A DNA stretch of 64,000 nucleotides from Vesta saturnalis (lineage: Eukaryota; Arthropoda; Insecta; Coleoptera; Lampyridae), in the NCBI GenBank assembly GCA_036346205.1, contig JARFJB010000091.1:4526501-4590500 (forward strand), read 5' to 3'. Made by a program: the position numbers and the translations under genes. Positions 34,286 through 46,581 of the stretch are shown piece after piece. The notes under the pieces are model-generated. The model saw only the letters and a program-made list of their open reading frames with translations. It did not search any database and had not been told where the DNA came from. The stretch's first letter is position 1. Each line of letters opens with the position of its first letter.

Positions 34286-36245
34286 ACAGAGTTGGGAAGG
34301 ATTGTGTCAGGGCAAGTCTACAATCCCAGAAAACAAGAGATGACGCTAGTTAGTATGGTGTCACGGGCAAAAGAAAGAAAGCAAATTTTGGGAAGTCGAG
34401 GAAGTACCCATGCTATTAAAACTACAAGAGATGAAGAATGTGAACAACATTACCTCCACACCGCCGTAAGGAATCCTAATAGAACTTATACAGTGAAGAT
34501 TCCATTCAAAGAAGACCCATCCACCCTAGAGAACTCTAGACGAGTAGCCATTGCGAAGTTAATACAACTGGAGAGGAAATTCCTGAAGGACGCCACGCTG
34601 GAGGAGTACACAAAATTCATGGAAGAATACTTGGAGTTGGGACATACGCAATCCCAACGAGAAAATAATCGACATTCCCCATAAGGCAGTTATATATGAG
34701 TCCAGTTCAATAATAAAACTAAGAGTGGTTTTTGACGCATCTATTAAATATACAAACGGGAAGAGCCTAAATAACGTCATGCACGAGAGTCCAAGGCTAC
34801 AACAGGATCTCTGGGACGTACTTTTGAGATGGAAGAAACATGGTTACGTGCTCACGGTTGATATGGAGAAGATTTATCGCTAGATTAAACTAAACGCAGA
34901 TGACCAGCGGTATCACACCATCCTGTGGCGACCAAAGCCAAGGGAACCAATCATAGAATACCACCCTAACAACTGTAACATATGGAATAGCATACGCTCG
35001 TTACTTAGCTGTAAGAACTTTGCAGCAACTGGCCCGAGGTGAAGAAAGAAAATACCCAAACTCAGCACTAAACGACTACTACGTGGACGACTTGCTAAGA
35101 GACACGAAAGCTATAGAAGAAGCAAAACTCCTACAAGAAGAATTCATAAATTTGCTAGGCACAGGGGGGATTTAGATTAAGAAAGTGGGTTAGAAACTAT
35201 TAAGAATTATGGAAGGACGCAAGCAAGACACTTGGACCTATGCACACCAAGGACGACGGAGCAAAAAAATCGCTAGGTGTTAGATGGCTACCCGACCAAG
35301 ACAGTTTTCATTTTAAGGTGCAACTCAGTGAGAAATTAGTAACAAAGAGGAGTATATTATCAGAAACAGCGAAATTATTCGACCCGTTGAGGTAGGTCAA
35401 CCCAGTGAACATAAGAGCCAATCTGCTAATCCAACAGTTATGGTTAAGCTCAATCAACATAGTCACGAAGTGGATGGAGTTTCGCAATGAATTGATCTTG
35501 ATGAAGAGCTTCAGATACCGAGATAGATTCACCACACAGAAGGCAAACTACAGCAGCATCCGAAAAAGCGTACGGTGCAACAGTCTATATTTGAACCAAT
35601 CGAACGAAAGTAACGCTGCTCACAGCAAAATCGAAAGTGGCGCCAGTAAATACATAAGCGACCATACCCTACTTGGAATTGTGTGAAGCATTATTACTTG
35701 CAAGGCTATTAAAGAGGGAAACAACGACATTATTTGCATGGAGCGATTTCATGGTAAAGGAGATCGGGAAAGGTGAATAACTTTAGTGACCAATGGGGTT
35801 ATAGAAATCATCAAACTCTTGCCCCGACAGCAATGGCACAGCATTTAAAATCAAGACCAAATCCTTTGGTGGAATGAACCGGAATAGTTAAAAACAAACG
35901 AATGGGAAGCATATAGAACACTCCAAGGTACCACAGACCTGGATGTGAAACGATGTATAACACCCACAAAAAAGGAAAAGGATACTAGGCTCATAGACCG
36001 ATTTTCATCGCTATCACGACTACAACATAGGTGGAGAACAAGTTATCAACACTCAACTCATTCATAGATGGAGAAGGCATTCTTCGAGTAGAAGGAAGCC
36101 TGCACAACTCACGGTTATTATACAATGAAAAGCACCCAATAGTACGACCGCCTGGACAACAACTAATAAACCTAGTGATAGTAAATGCTCATCAAAGAGC
36201 GTTGCATGGGGATCCAGATAACACTGGCATATCGGCACATGAAGT
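34286..36245 (+). pseudogene. BEL/Pao LTR retrotransposon pol, part 1
   Basis: Order fits BEL/Pao pol: end of the aspartic protease (LGRIVSGQV at 34292), a connector (YTVKIPFKEDPSTL, ARVAIAKLIQLERKFLKD-like near 34540), RT start (FMEEYLELGH, then VVFDASIKYTNGKSLN near 34730), DMEKIYR near 34860 and a damaged catalytic area (DYYVDDLL near 35080). WLPDQDSFHFKVQLSEKL (35290) and SETAKLFDPL (35360) follow, then an RNase H area (LELCEALLLARLLKR near 35675), and the integrase zinc-binding start (FIDGEGILRVEGSLHNS at 36065). It stops at about 36245 where LINE-D is inserted. Confidence 0.88.
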
Positions 36246-37355
36246 ATTCTTCTGTTGGTGCCTATCCTCTGGATGTTGGCAATCACATTGGTCCATGACT
36301 GTGTTGACACCTGTTCTAAATAAATCATCCATGATGCTTGTTGGCGCCCCCGAGTTCTTTTACCCTCTATCTTGCCTTGCAAAATTAGCTGAATTAGTTG
36401 GTACTTCTCATTGCGTATCACATGCCCTAAGTATTGTATCTTTCTGGTTTTCACAGTACACATAATTTCCAGGTCTTTTTTCATACGTTGTATCACGGTG
36501 TCGTTTGTGGAATGATGAGTGTATGAAATACTGAGCATGCGGAGGTAGCACCACATTTCGAAGGCTTCTAGTCGTTTTGATGTTGCCTCCGTCAGAGTCC
36601 AGGCTTCCACTCCATATGAAGGGTGGAAAATATATAGCATCTCAAGACTCGTATTCACATATCAATGTTCAGGTGCAAATTGCATAAGATCTTTCCGAGG
36701 CGGTTAAGGACAGCTCTCGCCTTCTCTATGCGGGATCTAATCTCCTGAGAGTGGTCCCATTCTTTGTTCAAACTGCATCCTAGTCAACCTATTATAAGGA
36801 TTTTTGTCCGTTTACAGTTCAGTTTCATGCCGTATCTTTCACAGGCTTCCGCTACACGATATATGGGTGTCTGCAGATCCTCCGCACTATTGACTAACAG
36901 AACTGTGATTTTTTGTCCTCTCTTATTCTACTGATAGCTTCTCTGAACAGCATTTCCGAGTACGTATTGAATAACGTGAGCGATCAAATGCAGCCCTGAC
37001 GAACTCCCCGCTTTATTGTAGATTCTTGTGAGGTTTCGCTGCCTACACGTGCAATTGCCCTTTGCGTTAAGTAAAGGTTTCTAATTAGGCGTGAATCTTT
37101 GTCATCGATTCACTGAATATTTGAAGCAGTTTGTGATGTTACACTTTGTCGAATGCTTTTTCGAAATCGATAAAACATGCATAGACATTGCAGTTTACGT
37201 CCCGAGCGTTGTATCCAAATTTGAATAGAAAATAGAGCTTGTCGGGCTCCAAGTCCGTATCTAAAGCCAAACTGAGTATTGCTAATGTTTTTATTTTAAG
37301 TGCATGAAAGTACTGGATAATAAATAGCAAAAAAGCAGTCAAATCGATCATCTAC
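36246..37355 (-). mobile_element. LINE-D, 5'-truncated, inserted in BEL/Pao integrase
   Basis: Minus strand from ~37350: FGFRYGLGARQALF near 37270, VNCNVYACFIDFEKAFDKV (37198-37139), the RT palm; AEDLQTPIYRVAEACERYGM near 36880; RSRIEKARAVLNRLGKI near 36700; then an open C-terminal tail, YGVEAWTLTEATSKRLEAFE (36616), MKKDLEIMCTVKTRKIQYLG (36490) and WTNVIANIQRI (36290). Boundaries are approximate, judged by where the BEL/Pao frame stops and resumes. Confidence 0.85.
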
Positions 37356-37771
37356 AACGTATCTACGACATGCATCAGATATAGTCCAGCAGCAAATGGA
37401 GGAATTACTTGCTGCCAGGGTAACGCCACATTCATAATTTACATATATCGGGATAGATTACGCGGGAACAATTCAAGTAGAATCCTGGCACAAGGCATGC
37501 AGAGGCTATATTGTAATATTGAGTACAGAAACATTCCTAGCAACATTAAGAACATTCATGTCTAGGAGAGGTCATTATGCACACATGTACAGTGACAATG
37601 GCGCAAATTTGGTAGGAGCCAATAACTTACTTCAAACAGAAATTCAGAAACAAGTAGAAAGATCTGGAGTTCAAGAAGAATTATCGCCTAGTGTAAAATA
37701 ATACTTCGCTGGGGTAAAATCAATTAAACATCACATGAAGCGAGTCATTAGAGTAACAACGTTAACCTACG
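37356..37771 (+). pseudogene. BEL/Pao pol, part 2 (integrase core)
   Basis: Resumes with QQQMEELLAARVTPHS (~37390), GIDYAGTIQVESWHKACRGY (~37450), TETFLATLRTFMSRRGH (37520), MYSDNGANLVGANNLL (37589) with the second catalytic Asp, and GVKSIKHHMKRVIRVTTLTY ending at 37770, where the duplicated zinc-finger block begins. The catalytic Glu region is disrupted. Confidence 0.88.
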
Positions 37772-38606
37772 AGTGTGCAATATTTAACTATTGTACTGAT
37801 ACAGGGAAAATATATGTATAAAACCCTTTTAGCGTTCATTGATCAGTAAGGCGAAAAGGCCAATATAACAATATGTGAAGTTTCAAGTTTATAAATTTTC
37901 ACCGATCTTTCTAATACAGTGGCGTTTTAATAAAGGTTTTCAAATTGCATGCAAAAATGCGACGGTTTGTTTATTTTTTTACGAGAATTTCTTATAGCGT
38001 CGTTTGTTTGAATAATGTAACGTAGGTAGAAAGGTCGATGTCTTTACCATTGAATTTAAGTGGGTCAATTTTAATTAAGAACTAAAATAGTTGCATTTGT
38101 GAAATTACATATAATTTTATATTTTCATGTTTAGACAATTTTCTTAACGCATTTTGATTATCAAACGAAACGAATTCTGTTTTAATAAATGATATTACCA
38201 CCGCCACTTGGAGGGTTGCAATAACGCGGCATCCTTGCGGGTTGATAATATGCTAGAGCAACCGAACATTATCTTTTTATTAAGAGGACGACTTACATTC
38301 AGGATTTAAGTTACTACGGTCTTTACGTGATAAGTTCAGAAGTAATTGCTATAAATAATTGAATAGGACAGTCAGTACTACATAAAAATCTGTATAAGTT
38401 AAAATGTATAATTTATTGTAATAGATTTGCTTTATATTAAAACTGCACAAAACAATGTAAAGAAAAATTACTTAACATTAACATTTCTCATAAAGTATAT
38501 TACAAGTGTTTGAAGTACGGTCTATATGTATGCAATAAATGTAAACCAATACTGTAATAATTACTTAAGACCTTAATACTATATAAACTATAAATTACTA
38601 AATGTA

Positions 38607-39191
38607 CTAATGAGTCTTCATATGGGTTGAAAGAGGTCCTGTTTGTGAAAATGACTTTTCACAAATATTGCAAGAATATGGTTTTTCACCTGTATGAATA
38701 CGAAGGTGAACTTTTAATGTAGAAGCTTGGTAAAAGCCTTTATGACAAAACATATATGATTACGATCACCAGTATGTGTTTTTATATGAATTCTAAGATC
38801 TTCACTGCAAAATGCTTTTGGGCATAGATTACATTTATAAGGCTTCTCCCTGTATGAATACGCAATGCTTCTTCAATTGTGATGAGCTGACACAACCTCT
38901 ACCACATGTATTAACATAAGGTTTCACACCACTATGTGATCTTGAATGGACAGTCAACCGAGAAGGATCAGGAAAACCTTTTCCACAAACTTTACAAACA
39001 TAAGGACGCTCACCTAAAATAAGTAATAGTATAAATTGAAAACTGGGTAAATGAATGTACCTGTGTGAGTACGTTTATGAATAATAAGGTTGCTGGGAGT
39101 TGTAAATCCTTTTCCACAAAACGGACATATGTGATCTTTAAGTCCTGTGTGAGTTTTCATATGCATTGCTAATGAGCCCGATCCACACAAC
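38607..39191 (-). pseudogene. C2H2 zinc-finger gene 3' exons, frame-broken copy A
   Basis: Exons correspond to 39191-39061 and 39013-38607 with the same splice sites as copy B. The upstream exon is unchanged (131 bp). The terminal exon is 12 bp shorter: losses of about 4, 3, 1, 1 and 3 bases remove cysteine or finger codons and shift the frame between fingers, although the total is a multiple of three. As written it cannot give the seven-finger product of copy B. The breaks may be real or consensus errors. Confidence 0.8.
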
Positions 39192-39912
39192 CTGTACATA
39201 ATCAGAGAATAATCACAAAATGTTACAATTAAGATTACTTTTCAATATGTTATTAAATAAGAATTCTACTATTTTTGTAAAACTGTATTAACTAAACTGG
39301 TTTGAAAATTTTATAAATGTCACTACCAATTAAAATTGTATGACTGAAAAAGTAAGAGGTTAGCAGAGAAAAATTCTATCATAGTGCCCAGCACTTCTAC
39401 ACACAAACTATTTTGCAAAAGATGAGGCATTTACCTAAGAATGTACCGGGTGGGCAAATAAGTGAGGCAAGCGGCTGTATCTCAGGACTTATCTGACAAC
39501 AATGGGAACAACATTTTTATTATGAATGTGGCCATGAGAAAATGCAAGCTATTATTTTGAAGTTCCGTATTTCACCGCTAGGGGGCGCAATTAATAATTA
39601 AATAATAAAATTCTAAATTTCTCCCAAAACTTCTATATAAAGATGTACCTTTGCTTACATTGGTAGAAAGTCTAGACAATTCTACATAATTTTGGTTTAA
39701 GGTACATTGGCGTACTGACTATAATAAGAGTGGGGGAAGCTATTGAATGTGTAATCATTAAAATTGCTGTAGATTCTAAACCACTTATTCAATTTTCGTA
39801 AAATAAAGCTTGTATGGAAGACAAACGTAGGTATTTTAAATTGACGTTCACATTGTTACACAATAGTTCCTAATAAAACTGCTAGATGGCGCAAGTTGTT
39901 ATATCAGCTTTT

Positions 39913-40353
39913 TACCTTCCAACCTACATATACACATGTAGGTTTAGAACGTTACGCAATCGACTTTTTCACCTCGCTAAATCGGCTTATTAGCTCATTT
40001 TACAACTTTTGGCCAAGTTTCGACAAGATCGGCCATCATGTCTAAATGTCTGTGTGTATGTTAGTATCCACAATAACTCCAGAACGAGAATACCTACGTA
40101 CTTAAAAGTTTATACTTAAGCGTCTTTTCATTTGGCTTAGAGTTGATTAGATTTTGGGAGAAATCCAGCGACGGAGAGGGGGGTTATTAGGGATAGTTTT
40201 TGGTTTTTATCAAATATTTCTAAAACAGCCGCGTATTTCAAAGATATAAAAATACCTAGATTTAGACCTTAAACATGCCGATTAATTACGTTCTATGCAA
40301 TTTTTGATATGACGCGTAATTTAGCGGCAAAAAATTCGTAAGGTAAATTTCAA
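39913..40353 (+). repeat. R1-family repeat, truncated at the block A boundary
   Basis: TACCTTCCAACCTACATATA start and internal blocks as in 50593-51040; it is cut at 40353, whereas copy B continues for ~600 bp more. Confidence 0.85.
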
Positions 40354-40870
40354 TTACAACCTGGAAACAGCTGTATGTGCGCAACACGTGGATGTTTATC
40401 ACAAAGGATATCAACAAAGCAGCAGTAATGTGCAATGGAATCAGACAAAACATAGCGTTAAACCAAACAGGGATCATCCAAATATCGCAGGAATGACAGG
40501 TAGAAACAAACCATTCCAACATGGCAAGATACGGTGTCAGTGATTACTATTTATCACAAGCCAGTCGGCATCAACATGAGTAGTTAAACATCAGTCTCAA
40601 GTAAACAACATCTAAAAGAAGTAATACTAAAGGCGACAGGTCAACTCAACGAGTTGAGATAGGAGGAAGAAGCAATACGACAAGACTTACACAACACTCC
40701 CCGCATAAAAATTTCATCGTATTCCATAATAACTAACCTCCCAAGCACAACAATAATACTGGGAACGATTCTGGCAATCTGGGGAATGTATAAAGTATGG
40801 ACACGAATACGAAGGGAAAAACATTCAAAAGAAAAGGGATGTGATGGAACCACTGTATACCACAGTTACC
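40354..40870 (+). pseudogene. Possible 3' (envelope-like) remnant of the BEL/Pao element
   Basis: Directly after block A the + strand has broken frames with coding-like composition, including a ~19-residue hydrophobic segment (about 40740-40800) followed by a basic tail, the layout of a membrane-anchor end. Some BEL/Pao elements carry an env-like third frame, so this could be that end of the same element. No clear family match; several stops. Confidence 0.35.
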
Positions 40871-42451
40871 CCTCCTCGGTATGGCAGGATGTTTAATCTC
40901 AGATTGAACAGAACCTGCATCTGACAAATCCGCGGCCCGGCAGTATGTTCATACCAAAATGCATCTGCCCAACTTGAATCTCAGGTTGAACAGGGCCACA
41001 TTAGTCAGCAGTATCACTAAGCCAATAATAAACAAATCAAGAGCGCAACGCAGCATAATCTGTGACGTTCTAAACATGTTGACTTGTATTAATCGTAGAT
41101 TCCCACCCATTGGTCATTATATTTAATATTTTGGGTTATTCTCTTTCATTGTATTAGGTAGAATATAAACACTGCATAGTAATTATACAGTAACGTTTTA
41201 GGTTCGAAATTGAAATTTCGGATAAATAAGGACTGTTTTTTAAATTCGATCATGCATTAGTTAAAGTAACTTACGCATTATATCTAAGAGACAAATTTGC
41301 ATAAATTCCTATCCGTAACGAACGTGTCTAAACCTAGTCGGTACATTTTGGATAGTTTGAAGCCTAAATTTTATTTTGCTACGATATGGCATTTTTCGAT
41401 AAGTAAAGTAACAAAAACATGGTTTGAATTTTATCGGGCGCAGAAGTCCGCAATTTCAACGATGCAGTTCAAACGAAAATTCCGAAAGAACTGGTTAATA
41501 ATGAAGAGTACTTTTACTGTATTTAATTACAATCAGCGATGCATATAAAGCTTCTTACGAATTACTTTTCATTACTTCGATATTTAGATCGTAGCTTCCA
41601 CGATTTAATCAAAAATACCGTTAACATTTTACTTAAAACTAAAACTAATGTTATGAGAATTGGCAATCTTGACTAAAACCAAAATAATGCACTTTCTAAA
41701 ACCATTATGCTTCATTCTAAGGAGCAGCTGCTTCCAGAACGCACGAAATACTGAACATAAGTGTTCCATCATTGAAGGAAACTTTAGCAATTATAAATCT
41801 ACTCGAATAACCAAGCGGCTAATCGTAATAAACTTTTCAATGAACATCTAACTATAAATATATAATATTCTCATTTGAAATGTTAACAATAGTGGATTAT
41901 CGAAAATGTGATCGTAGTCAACATAAAAAACAACATAAAGAATAGGTTTCACATTTTCTTCAGCAATAGCTTCTAATGACATCCTATACATCTTTAGTAG
42001 AAACACTGGCTCCTAACAAGTTTCGTTAAAAAGTACCTGTTTTATTGATATTTTGCTGACAATTAAAATGGCCGAATACGTTCGACATTTAAATTCCTGA
42101 GAAGTGATAATGAAGATTTTTTAGCAAAATAACCAATTGGTGTAATATGCCACCTGAATAGGGTATAGATTATGTGGAAACAATGAATATTCTCTATAAA
42201 CTCACGTTTAAGTCTAAAAATGCAAAGTTTGGGAAGAAAATTTCATTACCGTGTCGGTATATAATTATATTTTAGGTAAAATATGCATTCTTCTTCTTGC
42301 AGTATAGTTAGTCTTTGTCCCGTTTTAATTTCTTAGAATTTTACTTCATAATTTTGTTATTGTTAAGGTTTGTTTACCTCTAGTTTGCTTATTTAGTTAT
42401 TGTATCACAGCTTTTGGGCTACCTTTCTTTACAGTGACATATACACCACAA
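40871..42451. other. No gene recognised
   Basis: A short duplication (CTCAGATTGAACAGAAC at 40898, CTCAGGTTGAACAGGGCC at 40980) lies near the left end. The remainder is A+T-rich, with open frames only of chance length. Confidence 0.5.
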
Positions 42452-42453
<2 letters not shown>

Positions 42454-42511
<58 letters not shown>

Positions 42512-42512
42512 G
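42454..42512. repeat. (TA)n microsatellite
   Basis: About 25 TA units at the 5' end of the Helitron-like element. Confidence 0.95.
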
Positions 42513-43336
42513 CGAAAATCAGGCACTCACTGATAATCATCGCACAGCCGAAACGGCTCGACGGATCTAGTTCAAATTTTGACAGGACCTTCCTTTCGCC
42601 CCTAGGCGTCGAATAAGAAGGTTTTCGAAATTCGGCTCCTAAGTGTCAAAAAAGTAAAAAAGGATTTTCTGACCAAAACGGCGCCCCGCGTCCGAAATAT
42701 CAACTCGATCGAAAAAATCTCGGACACGTCGATTTTTATTTTCAGTCTGCCGTCTTCCCCGATAGTCAAAAAAATTTTATAGTGGCGTGCGGCCGGGTGT
42801 GGGTGGAAGTCCTAACTGATATATTAACCCTAAACCATTGGTCCTAGAGAGATGAAATTTGAACGGTGTGTTCTTTGTGAAGTGTAGCTATCCACTAAGA
42901 AAGGGTTGTTCGAAATTCCACTCCTAAGAGGGTGAACTGGGGAGTTGAATTTTTTGTGTAACTTTTTATTCTATGGGTCGATTGACTCGTCTATCACGTG
43001 TTCTATGCAATTTTTTGATACTACGCGTAATGTAGCGGCCAAAAAATTCCTAAGGTATAATTTAAGTGTCAGTTCAATTTTTTCAATATCTGAATATTTA
43101 ATTTTACATAACTTTCTTAATATAATGCAAGGTAACTCTAAAAATATGAATGAAAATGGTTAAAATGTATTATTGATATCTTATAGAAGCGGGCGGCTTT
43201 GAAATTTTTTATCTTTTATCTTTATTATCTGAAATGAAGTTTTAAACGTCATTCTGACATAGATTACTGTTTTGTTTTTACTATGTTGCCTGTTTTCGTT
43301 ATGAACGTATGAGATGTTGCAATTTGTTTTAATTTT

Positions 43337-43398
43337 ACCTTCCAACCTACATATACATATGTAAGTATAGAAGGTTATGCAACCGACTTTTAAGTTAG
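43337..43398 (+). repeat. R1-family 5' end fragment
   Basis: TACCTTCCAACCTACATATA to GGTTATGCAACCGACTTTTA, inside the Helitron-like element. Confidence 0.75.
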
Positions 43399-43994
43399 CA
43401 TCTACAATTTAAATCAAATAAGAATAAAGTAGAAGGCGCTTGAATTCAAGTTATGTTTACACTGATATAATGTATATATGACGGCAAAATAATAACAAGC
43501 TAGTCGTTGTCCAAGTTTGGTGACAAATTCATTCACGCAATTTACTCACTTGGCAACAACAGTTTCAATCACTGATGTATTCAAAGTTGCTGTATACTGT
43601 AGCGAAGCACGGGTATTCCGCTAGTGGATAATAATTTTTTAAGTAATTTACATACAAATCCAAGCATTAACTGAACTTCAATTTGAAATCAACAAAAATA
43701 TAACTATAGAAAAAACAAAGACAAAAACAATAAACAAAGAAAGGAACTGTAAATTCTGACAACTCTGGGTTGTGTGTAAATGGAATTCCGAGAAAGGCTC
43801 TAGGTGATCCCTAGGAAGTAGTGACTCACGAAAAGGTTATTAGTGACCCAAGGTATTTCTAATGAACTATCTACGCAAAATTTTAATCACAATGTAAAGA
43901 GCCGGAATCCTTTACCAAAATTTTTTAATTAATTAGACAATTTTAACTAAATTTCAGAAATCCCAAATAATGAATCTTCATGCCCTCCGACGTT

Positions 43995-44155
43995 GTTTCA
44001 AAATGTCAAGAATTTTCTACGCCAGAGTGCCCTCCAGTCCCACTATTGGTCCGACAACCAATCTCTGAAATAGCATCACCACCAGAAGCCGCCCTCGCCT
44101 TCCGCGGATATCAATAAAGTTGCGAGACGCAAATGTTACGTAAAACAGACTGAAA
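43995..44155 (+). repeat. Coding-like repeat R6, copy 1
   Basis: Inverted counterpart of 46264-46424. The + frame reads NVKNFSTPEC.PVPLLVRQP before a frameshift. Unknown protein; no motif recognised. Confidence 0.75.
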
Positions 44156-44308
44156 GTCCAATTACAGAATAACTTTACGATATCTGGAAATAAAGTTGCG
44201 TGAGAAAGAAACATATAAAACAAAAAATACTTTAACAAAGTTTGATTACGTACGTAATAAAAGAAAAAATTAAAATAATCCTTTATGCAGATATATAAAA
44301 AATAACGA

Positions 44309-44310
<2 letters not shown>

Positions 44311-44353
<43 letters not shown>
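44311..44353. repeat. (TA)n microsatellite
   Basis: About 21 TA units. Confidence 0.95.
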
Positions 44354-44356
<3 letters not shown>

Positions 44357-45278
44357 GATAATAAAACAGTTAATGGGTATTGCGTAATCAGTTAATTAAC
44401 TTGTTATACAAAAGTGAATGTACGATTTCGCAATTGGACGTAAACAATAATAATAAACACCGTACATATTTTACGTACATGTATATATCGGGGCTTTTAG
44501 CTATCACAGGCTAGATTAGTTAGAGAGATGCAATGCAATTGCGAAGCTGTTATAATTAAATTAAATTACTAACTAACTTAGAATAAAATGTCTATCAAAC
44601 TCTTCGTGTAAACCGTCAACAGCCAAAACCAAATATATATTTGCGCAAACAGGTTATTTAATATTGTGATGTATGCAGCGAATTGCCTGTGTCCTCTTCT
44701 TTAAGCTAGATTTCGCCTCTATATTATTTTACATACATAAAAGTTCATCAAAATACCTCTAAAAAAACGGTTTTAGATTTTATAATCAGCTAAGCATGCA
44801 TGCTGACCGATTATTAGAGTACTATTTTTAAATTTTCAGGTTTTACCGATAACGGGGTTGTCATACCATCACATAAATCTATTTTACATACATGCCCCCT
44901 GTCAAAAGGAACTTACATTTATAAACAGGCCCCTAGGGAAGGCATTAGAGCACAGTTATAGAAACAAGTAGCGTACACTACACATAAACCTGTAGTGAGA
45001 AATTTACTCGAAACAGGTACATTGTGGCTAACATTTTTTAGTTATGACAGGCGGGGTCTTTGTGATATGATATAAGTATAAGGACTGGTATAATTATATA
45101 CTGACGATTATCGATGTATTTAGCAAGATGACGTGGACACGAGCTCTGAAGCTGAAAAACTACAAGTTCTATAATCGACGTATTTTGGTCTTCTACGACA
45201 TATGTTTACAGGAACTTTTCTTTTTAGAAACATGTGTTCTATCTCCTGTTAAAGTTTGTCTACAAAAACTGACTCACC

Positions 45279-45280
<2 letters not shown>
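44354..45280. other. No gene recognised
   Basis: A+T-rich; the frame at 45128 (60 codons) runs into the next microsatellite and is not convincing. Confidence 0.5.

Positions 45281-45310
<30 letters not shown>
45281..45310. repeat. (TA)n microsatellite
   Basis: About 14 TA units, directly after ACTCACCCTG, a common transposon-end string. Confidence 0.9.
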
Positions 45311-45313
<3 letters not shown>

Positions 45314-45753
45314 TATAATATATAGAATTTAACAACGTATTTAAAAATCAATTGTATATGCTATCTTTATCTTGATTAGCGTGTTTAATATCAAAAATAA
45401 TCCAGTTGTTTATTAGCTTTACAAAATAGACCAAAATACGACCCCACGAGGGCCTATAAAAAGACGCTATTGCATCAGGGTAGAAATGGTTATTATTATT
45501 TCATCTAATATTTTATTTAGACCTTAATGTTTTGTTGCAGCAGCAAAGTTTTAAAATATTTATAAACACATTAATTAACGCGATGTCGACGACTGATTGC
45601 TACTTTCTAATTAATATAAATGAAGTTGTATAACTGCTTAATAATAATAAACACATATTAAAGTCCGCGAACAGATTCCGTTTTACAAGACTACGGCCTC
45701 TTATTAGAATACAGCCTCCAATGCATAAATAAATTAGATCACAATCTGTGAAA

Positions 45754-45801
45754 AATACTATCCCACGTGGGCATATAAAAAAGTGGAGGAAGGTGTCCCA
45801 G
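45754..45801 (+). repeat. E-box/TATA-containing repeat R7, copy 1
   Basis: CCCACGTGGGCATATAAAAA then GTGGAGGAAGGTGTCCCAG. Near-identical copy at 46532-46581; a weak third version (CCCACGAGGGCCTATAAAAA) near 45440. Confidence 0.85.
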
Positions 45802-46263
45802 GGGCGGGGCTTGTGACGTAAAAAAGTGGATTGGATGGTGCCCGTGTTCTACTGCGGATAAAAGAATGAGATGGGAGCATCGTAAAAACTTCCCTCTAAT
45901 TTTATTAAGAATCCTAACTAAACACTAACTACTTGGATATGTAGGTACATACGGTAACATCGTACTGAAACTGCATAGTGATTTTCATCTAAAAGCAATT
46001 TAATTTCGTTAGTACGTGCATGTACATTTGAGCAAGTGAGGAATGAAATGATGTTCCGTTCCGACTTCCGAGAATTGTGAAAGATTGTTTTTCAGTGTAA
46101 TATTAAATATTTTGATATTTTTTATTTTGATATTCTGATATATCAAACCATCAATATTACATTTGATATTTGATTAGATATATCAAAATATTGCCCACCA
46201 CTAGTTGTTAATTTGTTATTTTTTAATATATCTGCATAAATGATGATTTTAATTTCAATTCGA

Positions 46264-46424
46264 TTCAATCTGTTTTATGTAACATTTGCGTCTCGCAACT
46301 TTATTGATATCCGCGGAAGACGAGGCGGCTTTTGGTGGTGATGTTATTTCAGAGATTGGTTGTCGGACCAGTAGTGGGACTGGATGGCACTCTGGCGTAG
46401 AAAAATTCTTGACATTTTGAAACA
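46264..46424 (-). repeat. Coding-like repeat R6, copy 2
   Basis: On the minus strand the frame stays open across the shared part (KNFSTPECHPVPLLVRQPIS, then ADINKVARRKCYIKQ). Copy 1 lost the frame in the middle. Unknown protein. Confidence 0.75.
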
Positions 46425-46531
46425 ATCTGGAGATGGGATTAAAAGATATGTAATAATAATTATGCAATCTTCTTTGATAAAATGGATCCTAATTAATAAC
46501 AGATTAAATATTTTTATTCTCAGATAAAACA

Positions 46532-46581
46532 AATACTATCCCCACGTGGGCATATAAAAAAAGTGGAGGAAGGTGTCCCAG
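46532..46581 (+). repeat. E-box/TATA-containing repeat R7, copy 2
   Basis: Same ~48-bp sequence as 45754-45801 with one or two added bases. Confidence 0.85.

Larger units (their letters stand above)
37772..40353. repeat. Duplicated 2.58-kb block, copy A (zinc-finger exons)
   Basis: Aligns from AGTGTGCAATATTTAACTAT to GGTAAATTTCAA with 48464-51040 along its whole length. Differences are mostly 1-7 base indels, few substitutions. It interrupts a BEL/Pao element: integrase on the left, and possibly the element's 3' part on the right. Confidence 0.95.
42452..43624 (+). mobile_element. Non-autonomous Helitron-like element
   Basis: Starts with TC after an A (42451) and runs into a (TA)n tract; ends GAAGCACGGGTATTCCGCTA G with T at 43625, matching the Helitron A|TC...CTAG|T pattern. 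The interior begins GCGAAAATCAGGCACTCACT and CAGCCGAAACGGCTCGACGG, and carries R1-related blocks (42990-43310) and an R1 5' end at 43337. No Rep/helicase coding sequence. Confidence 0.72.

Noticed and set aside
36031..36465. 144-codon + strand frame
   Set aside because: A chance fusion of the BEL/Pao integrase start with antisense LINE-D sequence beyond ~36245; not one gene.
42434..42616. Open frame with a long Tyr-Ile run
   Set aside because: Made by the (TA)n microsatellite; no conserved flanks.
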